Part shown: piece by piece, positions 55,321 to 64,000 of the stretch
Numbering within the stretch: position 1 is the stretch's first letter
How the letters are laid out: each line of letters begins with the position of its first letter
NCBI RefSeq assembly: GCF_021726475.1
Contig: NZ_JAKJRU010000003.1
Span: 310,001-374,000 of the forward strand
Direction: 5' to 3'
Source: Pseudomonas oligotrophica
Lineage (GTDB): Bacteria > Pseudomonadota > Gammaproteobacteria > Pseudomonadales > Pseudomonadaceae
Length of the DNA: 64,000 nucleotides
Notes under the pieces: model-generated
What the model was told of the DNA's origin: nothing
Database searches by the model: none
What the model saw: the letters and a program-made list of their open reading frames with translations, nothing else
Made by a program: the position numbers and the translations under genes

Positions 55321-55997
55321 CCCTGCCACCCCTGTCTGAAGCGGCTGCCGTAGAGCATCAGCAGCACAAGAAAGGAGAACAGCAGCATGCCGCCGGCCAG
55401 CCAGTGGGCCTGGGCGTACTCCATGGCCTCGACGTGATCGTAGATCTGCACCGAGACGACCCGGGTCTTCTCCGGGATGTTGCCGCCGATCATCAGCACC
55501 ACGCCGAACTCGCCGACGGTATGGGCGAAGCCGAGGATGCTGGCAGTGACGAAACCCGGGCGGGCCAGCGGCAGGGCGACGTGGAAGAAGCTGTCCCACG
55601 GCCCGGCGCGCAGGGTGGCGGCGGCCTCCAGCGGGCGTTCGCCGATGGCGGCGAAGGCGTTCTGCAGAGGTTGCACCACGAACGGCATCGAGTAGAGCAG
55701 CGAGCCGACCACCAGCCCGGCGAAGCTGAACGGCAGGGTGCCGAGGCCGAGGGCCTGGGTCAGCTGGCCGATGAAGCCGTTGGGCCCCATCGCTACCAGC
55801 AGGTAGAAGCCCAGCACCGTCGGCGGCAGCACCAGCGGCAGCGCCACCACCGCGCCGATGGGGCCGCGCCACGTCGAGCGGGTACGCGCCAGCCACCAGG
55901 CCAGCGGCGTGCCGAGCAGCAACAGCAGCACGGTGGTGACGCTGGCGAGCTTGACCGTCAACCAGATCGCCGCGAGATCGGCGCTGTCGAAAATCAT
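55317..55997 (-). CDS. modB: Molybdate ABC transporter permease ModB
   Basis: The 226-residue permease has five to six helices. [21 protein letters not shown] and [20 protein letters not shown] form the EAA loop that docks to Mod[22 protein letters not shown] and [16 protein letters not shown] in the N-terminal part are typical of ModB/CysT permeases. It overlaps modC and is four bases after modA. Confidence 0.95.
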   Translation of the reverse strand: MIFDSADLAAIWLTVKLASVTTVLLLLLGTPLAWWLARTRSTWRGPIGAVVALPLVLPPTVLGFYLLVAMGPNGFIGQLTQALGLGTLPFSFAGLVVGSLLYSMPFVVQPLQNAFAAIGERPLEAAATLRAGPWDSFFHVALPLARPGFVTASILGFAHTVGEFGVVLMIGGNIPEKTRVVSVQIYDHVEAMEYAQAHWLAGGMLLFSFLVLLMLYGSRFRQGWQG

Positions 55998-56001
55998 CGC
56001 T

Positions 56002-56763
<762 letters not shown>

Positions 56764-56766
56764 TTA

Positions 56767-57579
56767 TCAGTCGATGGCAATGATGACGTGGGAGGCCTTG
56801 ATCAGCGCGGTACACGGCTGGCCGACCACCAGGCCGAGCGCTTCGATGCTTTCGTTGGTGACCACCGCGCCGAGGGTGCGACCGCCCGGCAGCGCCAGCT
56901 TGACCTCGCAGTTCACCGCGCCCGGGCGCAGCGCGCTGATGATGCCGGTGAGGCGGTTGCGCGCGCTGATCTTGACCGCCGGATCGGGCGAGAGCAGCAC
57001 GAAGCTGGCCTTGATCAGCGCCATGGCGGTCTTGCCCGGCGCCAGCTGCAGCTCGTCGATGCTGTCGTTGGTCAGGGTCGCGGTGATGCTCTGGTCGGCG
57101 CCGATGTCCAGGCTCAGGCTGCCGTTGACCGCGCCCCTGGCAACTGAGGTGATGCGGCCGCGGAACTGGTTGCGTGCGCTGGTTTTCATGGCGATGGCCC
57201 TCAGCAGCCGGTCGATGTCGTCGAAGCCTTCGATGCCCTCGGCGACCCGGGCGAGGAAGCGCTCGTATTCGGCCTGCATGCGCCGCCATACATGCAGCAT
57301 CTCGCGGCCGAAGTCGGTGAGCCGGGTGCCGCCGCCACCGGCGCCGCCGGCCGAGCGCAGCACCAGCGGGCGCTCGGCGAGGTTGTTCATGGCGTCCACC
57401 GCATCCCATGCCGCCTTGTAGCTGATGCCGGCCGCCTTGGCCGCGCGGCTGATCGAGCCGGTGGCCTCGATCTGCTCCAGCAGGTCGATACGCTTGCCGC
57501 TGAGGTAGCCCTTGTCGCCGCGGTTGAAGCGCAGCTCGCCGTCGATGCGCAGGGGCTCTGGAGTCGGGCGATGGTTCAT
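56767..57579 (-). CDS. modE: Molybdate-responsive transcriptional regulator ModE
   Basis: A 270-residue regulator. The N-terminal winged helix (GKRIDLLEQIEATGSISRAA, KAAGISYKAAWDAVDAMNN, about residues 30-65) resembles LysR-type helices. Two molybdate-binding mop domains follow: TSARNQFRGRITSVARGAV and ISARNRLTGIISALRPGAV, with the pairs of SxxNxxxGxI repeats. Molybdate-bound ModE represses mod genes and can affect molybdoenzyme genes. The ATG at 57579 (MNHRPT) is chosen; a start at 57609 would leave only nine bases to the ModE-type operator and has no ribosome site. It heads modEABC. Confidence 0.94.
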   Translation of the reverse strand: MNHRPTPEPLRIDGELRFNRGDKGYLSGKRIDLLEQIEATGSISRAAKAAGISYKAAWDAVDAMNNLAERPLVLRSAGGAGGGGTRLTDFGREMLHVWRRMQAEYERFLARVAEGIEGFDDIDRLLRAIAMKTSARNQFRGRITSVARGAVNGSLSLDIGADQSITATLTNDSIDELQLAPGKTAMALIKASFVLLSPDPAVKISARNRLTGIISALRPGAVNCEVKLALPGGRTLGAVVTNESIEALGLVVGQPCTALIKASHVIIAID

Positions 57580-57617
57580 CGTGGCGTGCTCGGTCGGAGA
57601 GGGGGCCATTCTGGCGG

Positions 57618-57641
57618 CGTTATATCTTCATGTATATAGCG
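57618..57641. promoter_or_regulatory. ModE-type operator upstream of modE
   Basis: CGTTATAT-CTTCATG-TATATAGCG is an imperfect palindrome. It closely follows the ModE consensus half-sites (CGCTATATA / TATATAACG) with a seven-base spacer, as in the E. coli modA operator. It lies 39-62 bp upstream of the modE ATG and 73-96 bp upstream of the divergent peroxidase-like gene, so it could influence both. Match by eye. Confidence 0.8.
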
Positions 57642-57713
57642 CGGGCGAGGTACCTCGTTGCGGCCTGGCGCATTCGCGGCTAGCGTGCTGGAGCACGGTT
57701 GGAGGGTTTGATC

Positions 57714-58259
57714 ATGTTGCGATCCTGGCTGCTGGGTTCCCTGTTGTTGACGGTGTCCGCGTTGGCCAGCGCGGGCGACTGTCCGGCGTTGCTGCAGCAC
57801 GAGCTCCCGGGGCTGCGCTCGAAGGCGTCCATCGATTTCTGCGAGCGCTTCGCCGGCAAGGCGCTGGTGGTGGTCAACACGGCCAGCCATTGCGGCTTCA
57901 CCCCGCAGTTCAAGGGGCTCGAAGCCCTGTACCAGCGTTATCGCGGACAGGGCCTGGAAGTGATCGGCGTGCCGTCGGACGACTTCTTCCAGGAATCGGA
58001 CGACGCCGCCGAGACGGCCAAGGTCTGCTACGTCAATTACGGTGTGACCTTCACCATGACCGGCACGCAGCCGGTGCGGGGCAGCGATGCGACGCCGCTG
58101 TTCCGTGCGCTGGCCGAACAGGCCGGGCGGGCGCCGCGCTGGAATTTCTACAAGTACGTGGTCGACCGCAACGGTCAGGTGGTGGCGGCTTTCTCCAGCA
58201 AGGTCAAGCCGGATGACCCGGAGCTGATCGCGGCGGTCGAGAAGGCGCTCGCGCAGTAG
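57714..58259 (+). CDS. Exported glutathione-peroxidase-family protein
   Basis: A 181-residue protein of the glutathione peroxidase/thiol peroxidase family with a signal peptide ([21 protein letters not shown]), so periplasmic. [20 protein letters not shown] carries the peroxidatic Cys in the NxAxxC context, VIGVPSDDF the second block, and [16 protein letters not shown] the conserved WNF. It would reduce hydroperoxides using thioredoxin- or glutathione-type donors. The ATG at 57714 has a GGAGG site eight bases ahead. It is divergent from modE. Confidence 0.88.
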   Translation: MLRSWLLGSLLLTVSALASAGDCPALLQHELPGLRSKASIDFCERFAGKALVVVNTASHCGFTPQFKGLEALYQRYRGQGLEVIGVPSDDFFQESDDAAETAKVCYVNYGVTFTMTGTQPVRGSDATPLFRALAEQAGRAPRWNFYKYVVDRNGQVVAAFSSKVKPDDPELIAAVEKALAQ

Positions 58260-58283
58260 GACGTGGAGAGCGTAGGGCGGGTA

Positions 58284-58314
58284 GAAAAAAGCAGCCCCGG
58301 CATGGCCGGGGCTG
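58284..58314 (-). terminator. Intrinsic terminator of the fadL-like gene
   Basis: Read on the minus strand, CAGCCCCGGC-CAT-GCCGGGGCTG is a 10-bp stem with a 3-base loop, then GC and TTTTTT. It lies immediately after the stop of the FadL-type gene. Confidence 0.88.
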
Positions 58315-58321
58315 TGATGCA

Positions 58322-59638
58322 TCAGAAGCGATAGCTCAGTGCGGCGCCGAAACCGTGGGCGCTGTTTTCGTAGCTGGCTTCGTAGCTGGCGTTCAGCAGG
58401 CCGCCCTGGTAGCTGCGGCTGCGGCTGATGTCGACCTCCTCTTCCCAGAGATAGCTGTAGGCCAGGTCGACGGTGATGTCCTCGGTCGGGTTCCAGCCCA
58501 GGCCGAAGCTGACCGCGGTGCGATCGCCGGTGGGGATGCGCGGCGAGCGGTGGACGTTGTTGGTCGGGCTCTGGTCGAAGGCCAGGCCGGTGCGCAGGGT
58601 CCATTGCGGGCTGAGCTGGTAGGCCGCGCCGATGGCATACGACCAGGTGTCGTGCCAGTCCTGTTCCTCGACGATCGGCGCCAGGCTGCCCTGCAGCGGC
58701 ACGGGCACGCCCTCGTTCTCGATGATCAGCGACTCGAACTGGCTCCAGCGGGTCAGCATGGCGCCGGCGTACAGGGTCCAGCGGTCGTTCAACTGGTGGG
58801 TGAGCGAGACGTCGATCGACTCCGGCGTGGTCAGGTCCAGCTGTGCATCGTACTGGCTGCCGTTGGCCGCACCGAAGCCGGTACCGGAGATGCGGGTGTC
58901 GCCCTCGAGGGTGTACTCGACCTTCGAGTGGTAGGTCACGCCGAGGCGGGTGTGTGGGGTGAATTCGTAGAGCAGGCCAGCGTTGAAGCCGATCGCCGTG
59001 TCGTCGCCTTCGATCTTCACGCGGCCATCGTTGGCGCCCAGGCTGAGGGCATTCGGCGAGGCGCTCTGCAGCTCGCCGTCGATGCGGTTGAGGGTCGGGC
59101 CGAAGCCGATGGACAGCTTGTCGTTGAAGCGATAGCTGACGGTCGGCTGTACGGTGATGACGCGCACCTCGCTGTAGTCGCCAAAGTAGCGCCCCTGAAA
59201 GCCGCTCTCGTAGTCGGTGCTCAGGCCGAACGGCACGTAGACGCCGACGCCCAGCGCCCACTTGTCGTCGATCGGCTTGACGTAGTAACCCATCGGAACC
59301 GCGGCGAACGGCACCATGTCGCCGTCGTTGCTGCCGCCATAGGGCAGGCTTGCGCCGCCCAGCGCGGGGCCGGAGAACGCGCCGGCGGCGTCGTCGATCT
59401 CGGTATTGGCATGGATCGCGGCCATGCCGAAGCTCACTTCCTCGCGCTTGAGGCGGGACATGCCGGCCGGGTTGCCGAACAGGGTGGTGGCGTCGTCGGC
59501 GGAGGAAGAGCGGCCGGCGAAGGAGGTGCCCATGCCGCTGATGCTCTGCTCGTTCAAGGCATAGCCGGCGGCCAGCAGCTGCGTGGACATCGCGCTCACG
59601 GCCATGGCGAGAGCGGTTTTCAACCATCTTGTTTTCAT
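58322..59638 (-). CDS. FadL/OmpP1 family outer-membrane channel
   Basis: A 438-residue outer-membrane protein that takes up hydrophobic compounds such as long-chain fatty acids. The signal peptide is MKTRWLKTALAMAVSAMSTQLLAA. The mature N-terminus GYALNEQSISGMGTSFAGRS followed by DDATTLFGNPAGMSRL is the characteristic FadL hatch motif (N-P-A-x-M/L). The chain ends SAHGFGAALSYRF, with the terminal Phe. The start at 59638 gives a proper signal peptide; the frame to 59677 adds a sequence without sense. A 179-bp A/T-rich gap lies upstream. Confidence 0.9.
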   Translation of the reverse strand: MKTRWLKTALAMAVSAMSTQLLAAGYALNEQSISGMGTSFAGRSSSADDATTLFGNPAGMSRLKREEVSFGMAAIHANTEIDDAAGAFSGPALGGASLPYGGSNDGDMVPFAAVPMGYYVKPIDDKWALGVGVYVPFGLSTDYESGFQGRYFGDYSEVRVITVQPTVSYRFNDKLSIGFGPTLNRIDGELQSASPNALSLGANDGRVKIEGDDTAIGFNAGLLYEFTPHTRLGVTYHSKVEYTLEGDTRISGTGFGAANGSQYDAQLDLTTPESIDVSLTHQLNDRWTLYAGAMLTRWSQFESLIIENEGVPVPLQGSLAPIVEEQDWHDTWSYAIGAAYQLSPQWTLRTGLAFDQSPTNNVHRSPRIPTGDRTAVSFGLGWNPTEDITVDLAYSYLWEEEVDISRSRSYQGGLLNASYEASYENSAHGFGAALSYRF

Positions 59639-59817
59639 TGTGTACCCCTCAGGAAAAAGCGGCTCGGAACCTAGCAACTTTGTCTGAGCGACAGCAAATG
59701 AAAGAGTGCAATTTTTCGTAATTATGACGACGATCGGTGGCTATCTGAGTCGATTGTCAAGAGAAATGAAAACTCGCCGGTTTCCTTCGTGACCCGTCGG
59801 CCACGCAGGCGGCGTGC

Positions 59818-60660
59818 TCACTGGCCGCGGGCGACCGGCCGGGCCGGATCGGTGATCCATTCGCTCCAGGAGCCGGCATACAGGCGCGGCGGCTCGAGGC
59901 CGGCCAGTGCCATGGCGAAGATGGTGTGGCAGGCGGTGACGCCCGAGCCGCAGTAGGCCACCGCCGCGCGCCCGCCCTGTCCGTCGGCGAGTGCCTGGAA
60001 GCGCTGGCGCAGCTGCGCGGCATCGAGGAAGCGTCCGTCGGCACCGAGGTTGTCACCGAACGGCGCGCAGAGGGCGCCGGGGATGTGCCCGGCGACCGGG
60101 TCGATCGGCTCGACCTCGCCGCGAAAGCGCGGCAGTGCGCGGGCGTCGAGCAGGTGGAAGCGCGCCGGCTCGGCGGCCAGCTCGGCGGCCTCGACCAGCA
60201 TGCGCGGATCCGGCGTGCCGTCCAGCGTGCCCCGGTCCGGGGTCGCCACGGCAGTTTCCAGCGGCAAGCCGGCGGCGCGCCAGGCGGCGAGCCCGCCATC
60301 GAGCAGGTACAGGCCGTCGCGCTTGCCAAGCCAGGCCAGCAGCCACCAGGCGCGCGCGGCGAAGGCGCCGGGGCCGTCGTCGTAGAAGACGATCCGGCTG
60401 TCGTTGTCGGCGCCCAGTTCGCGCAGTTGCTCGAGCAGTTGTTGCGGGTCGGGCAGTGGGTGGCGGCCGGTGCGGCCGGGTATGACCGGGCCGGAGAGGT
60501 CCTGCTCCAGGTCGAGGAAGCGCGCGCCGGGGATATGCCCGGCGGCATAGCTGCGTTGACCGTAGGCCGGATCCTCGAGGGCGAAGCGGCAGTCGAAGAG
60601 GATCGGCTGTGCCGGGCTTTCGGCCAGTTGTTGCGCGGTGGTCAGGCGGGCGAGCGGCAT
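59818..60660 (-). CDS. sseA: Sulfurtransferase (rhodanese / 3-mercaptopyruvate type)
   Basis: A 280-residue protein with two rhodanese domains. The catalytic loop in the C-terminal domain reads YCGSGVTACH (Cys about residue 236), the CGSGVT type usual for 3-mercaptopyruvate sulfurtransferases rather than the CRxGxx of thiosulfate rhodaneses. AGHIPGARFLDLEQDL and GHIPGALCAPFGDNL mark the two domains, and LYAGSWSEW the C-terminus. The start at 60660 is preferred to an upstream frame to 60924, which crosses the rnd promoter region. It is divergent from rnd. Confidence 0.9.
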   Translation of the reverse strand: MPLARLTTAQQLAESPAQPILFDCRFALEDPAYGQRSYAAGHIPGARFLDLEQDLSGPVIPGRTGRHPLPDPQQLLEQLRELGADNDSRIVFYDDGPGAFAARAWWLLAWLGKRDGLYLLDGGLAAWRAAGLPLETAVATPDRGTLDGTPDPRMLVEAAELAAEPARFHLLDARALPRFRGEVEPIDPVAGHIPGALCAPFGDNLGADGRFLDAAQLRQRFQALADGQGGRAAVAYCGSGVTACHTIFAMALAGLEPPRLYAGSWSEWITDPARPVARGQ

Positions 60661-60811
60661 GGCGGTTCCTCGGGCGGGCTGTAGTGCGGTGTGGCTGCAG
60701 ACCCTAGCAGAGCCGGGCCGTGGCAGAAACGCCTCATCCGCCGGCGCTGGCGATATACTGCCGGCCTCGTTCGGCCGTACGGCGGTCGTCAGCCGAAGCA
60801 AAGGAGGCCTC

Positions 60812-61936
60812 GTGGCCATCGAAACCCAATGGGTGCTGGATGATGAGCACCTGGCGCGCCTGTGCGGCGCCTGGCGGCAACTGCCGTTCGTGGCGCTGGA
60901 CACCGAATTCATGCGCGTCGACACCTTCTATCCGATCGCCGGCCTGCTGCAGGTTGGCGACGGTCGCTGCGCCTATCTCGTCGACCCGCTGCGCATCTCC
61001 GATTGGTCCGCCTTTGCCGGGCTGCTCGAGGACCGGCGGGTGACCAAGGTCCTGCACGCCTGCAGCGAAGACCTCGAAGTACTGCTGCGCCTGGTGGGCA
61101 GCCTGCCGCTGCCGTTGTTCGACACACAGCTGGCGGCCGCCTACCTGGATATCGGTTTTTCCATGGGCTATTCGCGGCTGGTGCAGGCCGTACTCGGCAT
61201 CGAGTTGCCCAAGGGCGAGACGCGCTCGGACTGGCTGCAGCGGCCGCTCAGCGAAATGCAGGTGCGCTACGCCGCCGAGGATGCACAGCACTTGGCCGAG
61301 CTCTACGAGGCGCTGCTGCCCAGGCTGGATGACGACAAGCGCGCCTGGCTGCTCGAGGATGGCGAGGAACTGGTGACCAACCTGCAGCGCCAGAGCGATC
61401 CGCAGGAGGCCTACCGCGAGGTCAAGCAGGCCTGGCGACTGCGGCCGCAGCAGCTCTGCGTGCTGCGCGCGCTGGCGGCCTGGCGCGAGCACGAGGCGCG
61501 GGCGCGCAACCTGCCGCGCAACCGCATCCTGCGCGAGGCGAGCCTTTGGCCGCTGGCGCGCACGCAGCCGAAGGATCTGGTCAGCCTGGCGCGTATCGAG
61601 GACATGCATCCGCGCACGGTGCGCCAGGATGGCGAGACGATCCTCGAACTGATCCGCGAGGCGGCGGCCTGTGCGCCGGAATCCTGGCCGGCACCACTGG
61701 CCGAACCGCTGCCGCTGGAGGCCAGCGCGCTGCTGAAGAAGCTGCGTGCGGTCGGCCAGCGCGAGGCTACCCGGCTGGGCATTGCGCCGGAGCTGATGCT
61801 GCGCAAGAAAACCCTCGAAGCGCTGCTCAAGAGTGGCTATCCGCAGGGGCCCTACCGGTTGCCCGATTCGCTCAAGGGCTGGCGCCGCGACCTGATGGGC
61901 CAGGCCCTGCTCGACGTTCTGGAAGTGAACTCATGA
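60812..61936 (+). CDS. rnd: Ribonuclease D
   Basis: RNase D is a 3'-5' exoribonuclease that trims tRNA precursors. The 374-residue protein begins with GTG, with AGGAGG four bases upstream. The DEDD exonuclease motifs are [15 protein letters not shown] (D, E; about residue 27), [15 protein letters not shown] (D) and [18 protein letters not shown] (D-x-x-x-Y-type, about 155). An HRDC domain follows ([20 protein letters not shown]...[14 protein letters not shown]). Its stop overlaps the ycgL start. Confidence 0.95.
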   Translation: MAIETQWVLDDEHLARLCGAWRQLPFVALDTEFMRVDTFYPIAGLLQVGDGRCAYLVDPLRISDWSAFAGLLEDRRVTKVLHACSEDLEVLLRLVGSLPLPLFDTQLAAAYLDIGFSMGYSRLVQAVLGIELPKGETRSDWLQRPLSEMQVRYAAEDAQHLAELYEALLPRLDDDKRAWLLEDGEELVTNLQRQSDPQEAYREVKQAWRLRPQQLCVLRALAAWREHEARARNLPRNRILREASLWPLARTQPKDLVSLARIEDMHPRTVRQDGETILELIREAAACAPESWPAPLAEPLPLEASALLKKLRAVGQREATRLGIAPELMLRKKTLEALLKSGYPQGPYRLPDSLKGWRRDLMGQALLDVLEVNS

Positions 61937-62226
61937 AACTGATCTGTTCGGTCTACAAGAGCCCGCGCAAGCGGGAGATGTATCTCTACGTGGAAAAGAA
62001 GGACGCACTCAAGCGCGTTCCAGAAGGCCTGCTGGCCGCCTTCGGCCCGCCGCAGCTGGCCTTCGACCTGGTGCTGACGCCCGAGCGCCAACTCGCGCGC
62101 GAGGATATCCACAAGGTGCTGGCCAATATCCGCGAGCAGGGCTACCACCTGCAGATGCCGCCGCCCGAGGAGGAGTACATCGAGCATCTGCCCGAGGAGC
62201 TGCTGCGGATGAACGACCCGGTGTGA
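61933..62226 (+). CDS. YcgL domain protein
   Basis: A 97-residue protein of the YcgL family (PF05166). [20 protein letters not shown] and [21 protein letters not shown] are the conserved blocks, and the C-terminus is acidic ([14 protein letters not shown]). It overlaps rnd by four bases, a pairing seen in many Pseudomonas genomes, so a link to RNA processing is possible, but no activity is known. Confidence 0.9.
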   Translation: MKLICSVYKSPRKREMYLYVEKKDALKRVPEGLLAAFGPPQLAFDLVLTPERQLAREDIHKVLANIREQGYHLQMPPPEEEYIEHLPEELLRMNDPV

Positions 62227-62317
62227 CCTCGGGTCGCAATACCCCTGTTTGGTCAAGGGCAGCATCGCGCGCGGGTCTATGCTCTCCATGGGTTGGAAAA
62301 CGCCAAGGAGATGCGCA

Positions 62318-62737
62318 ATGAAAATGCAATCGATGCTGTTGAGCGCCGTCCTGCTCGGGGCGGCCGTGAACGTGCAGGCCCAGGATGCCGCCACCGATGA
62401 GTCGGCCTGGCAGAAACACTGGCAGCAGATGCAGGAATACCGCCAGGCCTGGCAAAACGCGAAGACCCCCGAGGAACGCAGCAAGCTGCGCGAGCAGCAC
62501 TGGCAGAGCATGCAGTCGGGTGTCGGCTGGATGGGCGGCTGCCCCATGACCGGCGCGGACGGCATGCCGATGGGTGGCAAGGGCATGGGAATGGGCATGC
62601 AGGGCGGCAAGGGCATGGGCCCGGGCGCCATGGCCGGCGCGCCGACCAAGGAAATGCTCGACATGCGCATCGAGCGCATGGAACAGGTGCTGGAGCAGAT
62701 GCGCGAGCACCGCAAGATGCTCGACAAACAGCAGTGA
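62318..62737 (+). CDS. Met/Gly-rich exported protein of unknown function
   Basis: A 139-residue protein with a signal peptide ([22 protein letters not shown]). The first half of the mature chain is helical and Gln/Trp-rich ([19 protein letters not shown]). The middle has a run of Met and Gly (about residues 87-107; [20 protein letters not shown]) and the end a charged helix ([20 protein letters not shown]). Methionine clusters in periplasmic proteins often bind copper(I), so this is a possibility. Met-rich segment and one Cys (GGCPMTG) make it unusual. The ATG at 62318 has an AAGGAG site. No close family recognised. Confidence 0.65.
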   Translation: MKMQSMLLSAVLLGAAVNVQAQDAATDESAWQKHWQQMQEYRQAWQNAKTPEERSKLREQHWQSMQSGVGWMGGCPMTGADGMPMGGKGMGMGMQGGKGMGPGAMAGAPTKEMLDMRIERMEQVLEQMREHRKMLDKQQ

Positions 62738-62918
62738 TGGCCGCCGGCCTGCGCGGTCGGTAGGGCGGTTCCGCTTCGGCGAATCTTTTCGCGGCCTGAC
62801 CATCCGGGCCTCCGCCGGTCGCCGGCTTGTCGCCTCGACGAGTGGCGTCGTGGCGGCGGCTTGGCCGGCGTCCGGCCAGCGACTAGACTTGCGCCCTTTG
62901 TTTCAGCGGTGGCGGAGC

Positions 62919-63368
62919 ATGGCGGCAAGAGTCGAACCCTTCTGGAAGCGCAAGACGCTTGCCGAACTCGATGGCGACGAGTGGGAATCGCTGTGCGATG
63001 GCTGCGGGCTCTGCTGCCTGCAGAAGCTCGAGGACGACGAAGACGGTGCCATCTACTACACCCGCATTGCCTGCCGGCTGCTCGATCTGCAGAGCTGCCG
63101 CTGCAGCGACTATCCCAATCGGCGCGCCAGCGTGCCGGACTGCATCCAGCTCAGCCCTAAGGATGCCGTCCAGTTCAAATGGCTGCCGCCCACCTGTGCC
63201 TACCGCCTGGTCGCCGAGGGCAAGGACCTGCCGCTGTGGCATCACCTGGTGTGCGGCGACCGCGAGCGAGTCCATGCCGAGCGCATCTCCCAGGCCGGCC
63301 GGATGCTCGCCGAGGGCAGCGTGCCCGAGGACGATTGGGAAGAGCATCTGATTTTCCGTGCCGGTTGA
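62919..63368 (+). CDS. YcgN family cysteine-cluster protein
   Basis: A 149-residue protein of the YcgN / CxxCxxCC zinc- or iron-cluster group. [16 protein letters not shown] (about residues 27-42) and [20 protein letters not shown], then [19 protein letters not shown] and WHHLVCGD, supply at least ten cysteines in the family arrangement. The metal is not known for certain. The start at 62919 ([14 protein letters not shown]) is the usual beginning. It lies in the rnd-ycgL neighbourhood with the Met-rich gene in between. Confidence 0.9.
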   Translation: MAARVEPFWKRKTLAELDGDEWESLCDGCGLCCLQKLEDDEDGAIYYTRIACRLLDLQSCRCSDYPNRRASVPDCIQLSPKDAVQFKWLPPTCAYRLVAEGKDLPLWHHLVCGDRERVHAERISQAGRMLAEGSVPEDDWEEHLIFRAG

Positions 63369-63422
63369 ATCCAACCAGCGCCGGCGACGTCTTAGCTGAA
63401 CCACCCTGCGGAGTCCATCCAC

Positions 63423-64000
63423 ATGCGCGTCCGTTTGCCGTTGCTGTTCTCCCTGCTGCTGTGCGCAGTTCATGCCCAGGCCGCCCAGCGCGTCGATCTC
63501 GATTATCACGTGCGGCTTGTCCCTCAGGCTGACCAGGCCGAGGTCCGCCTGACCCTGGAGAAAGGCGAGGTGATTCGCAGCCTCGATTTCAACCTTGGCG
63601 AGGAGGGTACGTATAGCGACTTCCAGGCCGATGGCCAGTGGAGCCAGGAGCAGCCAGGCCGCGGCGTGTGGAAACCGGCCGCCGGCAAGGCACAACTCAG
63701 CTACCGGGTGCGCATCAGCCATGCGCGTGGCGATGGGCGCTTCGATGCCCGGATGACCGAAGACTGGGCGCTGTTCCGCGGCGATGACCTGGTGCCGCCG
63801 GTGCACCTGGACGAGGTCGATGGCACCGTGCTGGTGGCCCGGCTGCAGTTCGAGTTGCCGGAAGGCTGGAAGAGTATCGAGACCGGCTGGAAACGCATCG
63901 GCAAGAACCGCTTCCGCATCGACAACCCCGAGCGCCTGTTCGACCGGCCGACCGGCTGGATGCTGGCCGGCAAGCTCGGCACCCGCCGCGCCCGGCTGGG
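63423..64000 (+). CDS. Exported protein of unknown function, 5' part
   Basis: The gene runs off the right edge after 192 codons. It has a signal peptide (MRVRLPLLFSLLLCAVHAQAA). The visible part is beta-rich (VDLDYHVRLVPQADQAEVRL, VWKPAAGKAQLSYRVRISHA, DDLVPPVHLDEVDGT), ending FDRPTGWMLAGKLGTRR. The layout of a beta-sandwich after a signal resembles the N-terminal part of M61-type peptidases, but no catalytic segment is in view, so this is only a guess. The ATG at 63423 is 54 bp after ycgN on the same strand. Confidence 0.7.
   Translation, partial: MRVRLPLLFSLLLCAVHAQAAQRVDLDYHVRLVPQADQAEVRLTLEKGEVIRSLDFNLGEEGTYSDFQADGQWSQEQPGRGVWKPAAGKAQLSYRVRISHARGDGRFDARMTEDWALFRGDDLVPPVHLDEVDGTVLVARLQFELPEGWKSIETGWKRIGKNRFRIDNPERLFDRPTGWMLAGKLGTRRARL

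Noticed and set aside
57579..57609. Upstream start for modE at 57609
   Set aside because: It would leave nine bases to the ModE operator, with no room for promoter and leader, and no ribosome site is seen.

Overview
The window looks like a chromosomal segment of a Pseudomonas-group gammaproteobacterium. Stutzerimonas (the former P. stutzeri group) is the best guess. The reasons are the high GC content, the gene order csp / hypothetical / rlmA / dapE / ndvB shared with Pseudomonas (recalled, not searched), a napEDABC operon, an OprO/OprP-type porin, and dispersed repeats containing GTAGGGTGGAT and TTTTCCACCCTAC. Almost all sequence is ordinary core or niche-core gene content. I see no prophage, insertion sequence, CRISPR array, rRNA or tRNA.

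Layout. 1-4.9 kb: the end of a DUF4197 gene, then an AraC-type regulator divergent from a two-gene set (FAD-binding dehydrogenase plus ThDP-dependent decarboxylase). 4.9-17.2 kb: plsB, a small secreted charged protein, a Gld-like ABC exporter set, a cold-shock gene, rlmA-dapE and the GH17-GT2 glucan synthase ndvB. 17.4-21.8 kb: tcdA, a phosphate-type porin, a FemAB-like protein and a dienelactone hydrolase. 21.9-22.6 kb: a tandem array of about 155-bp palindromic repeats. 22.6-26.7 kb: periplasmic nitrate reductase napEDABC, without napF. 27-31 kb: an MFS exporter, SprT, two Yip1 paralogues and a DnaJ-related protein. 31.2-33.6 kb: ttcA, then an aromatic-residue-rich leader peptide, an intrinsic terminator and a second Tyr-rich mini-ORF, all ahead of a DAHP synthase gene. 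33.9-35.7 kb: a 3-methyladenine glycosylase and two poorly known genes. 36.1-39.4 kb: cytochrome bd oxidase cydPABX-ybgE. 39.5-41.6 kb: two NlpC/P60 lipoproteins and a phosphoesterase.

41.7-54.2 kb: a cobalamin riboswitch controlling a long, tightly overlapping operon: btuB, btuM, cobO, cobB, bluB, a BtuF-like gene, cobD, cobC, cobQ, cobP, cobT, an alpha-ribazole phosphatase and cobS. It joins corrinoid uptake (BtuB in the outer membrane, BtuM in the inner membrane) to adenosylation, side-chain amidation, aminopropanol attachment and nucleotide-loop assembly, with oxygen-dependent production of dimethylbenzimidazole. Corrin-ring genes (cobIJKLMGHN) are not in this window.

54.2-57.6 kb: modEABC on the minus strand with a recognisable ModE operator. 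Its molybdate uptake would feed the molybdenum enzyme NapA. 57.7-64 kb: a glutathione-peroxidase-like protein, a FadL-type channel, a sulfurtransferase, RNase D with YcgL, a Met-rich secreted protein, YcgN and the start of a secreted protein of unknown function.

The least explained signals are the two-peptide attenuator-like leader before the DAHP synthase gene, the BtuF-like protein without a signal peptide next to BtuM, the FAD/ThDP enzyme pair, and the repeat doublets that are tandemly amplified behind napC.
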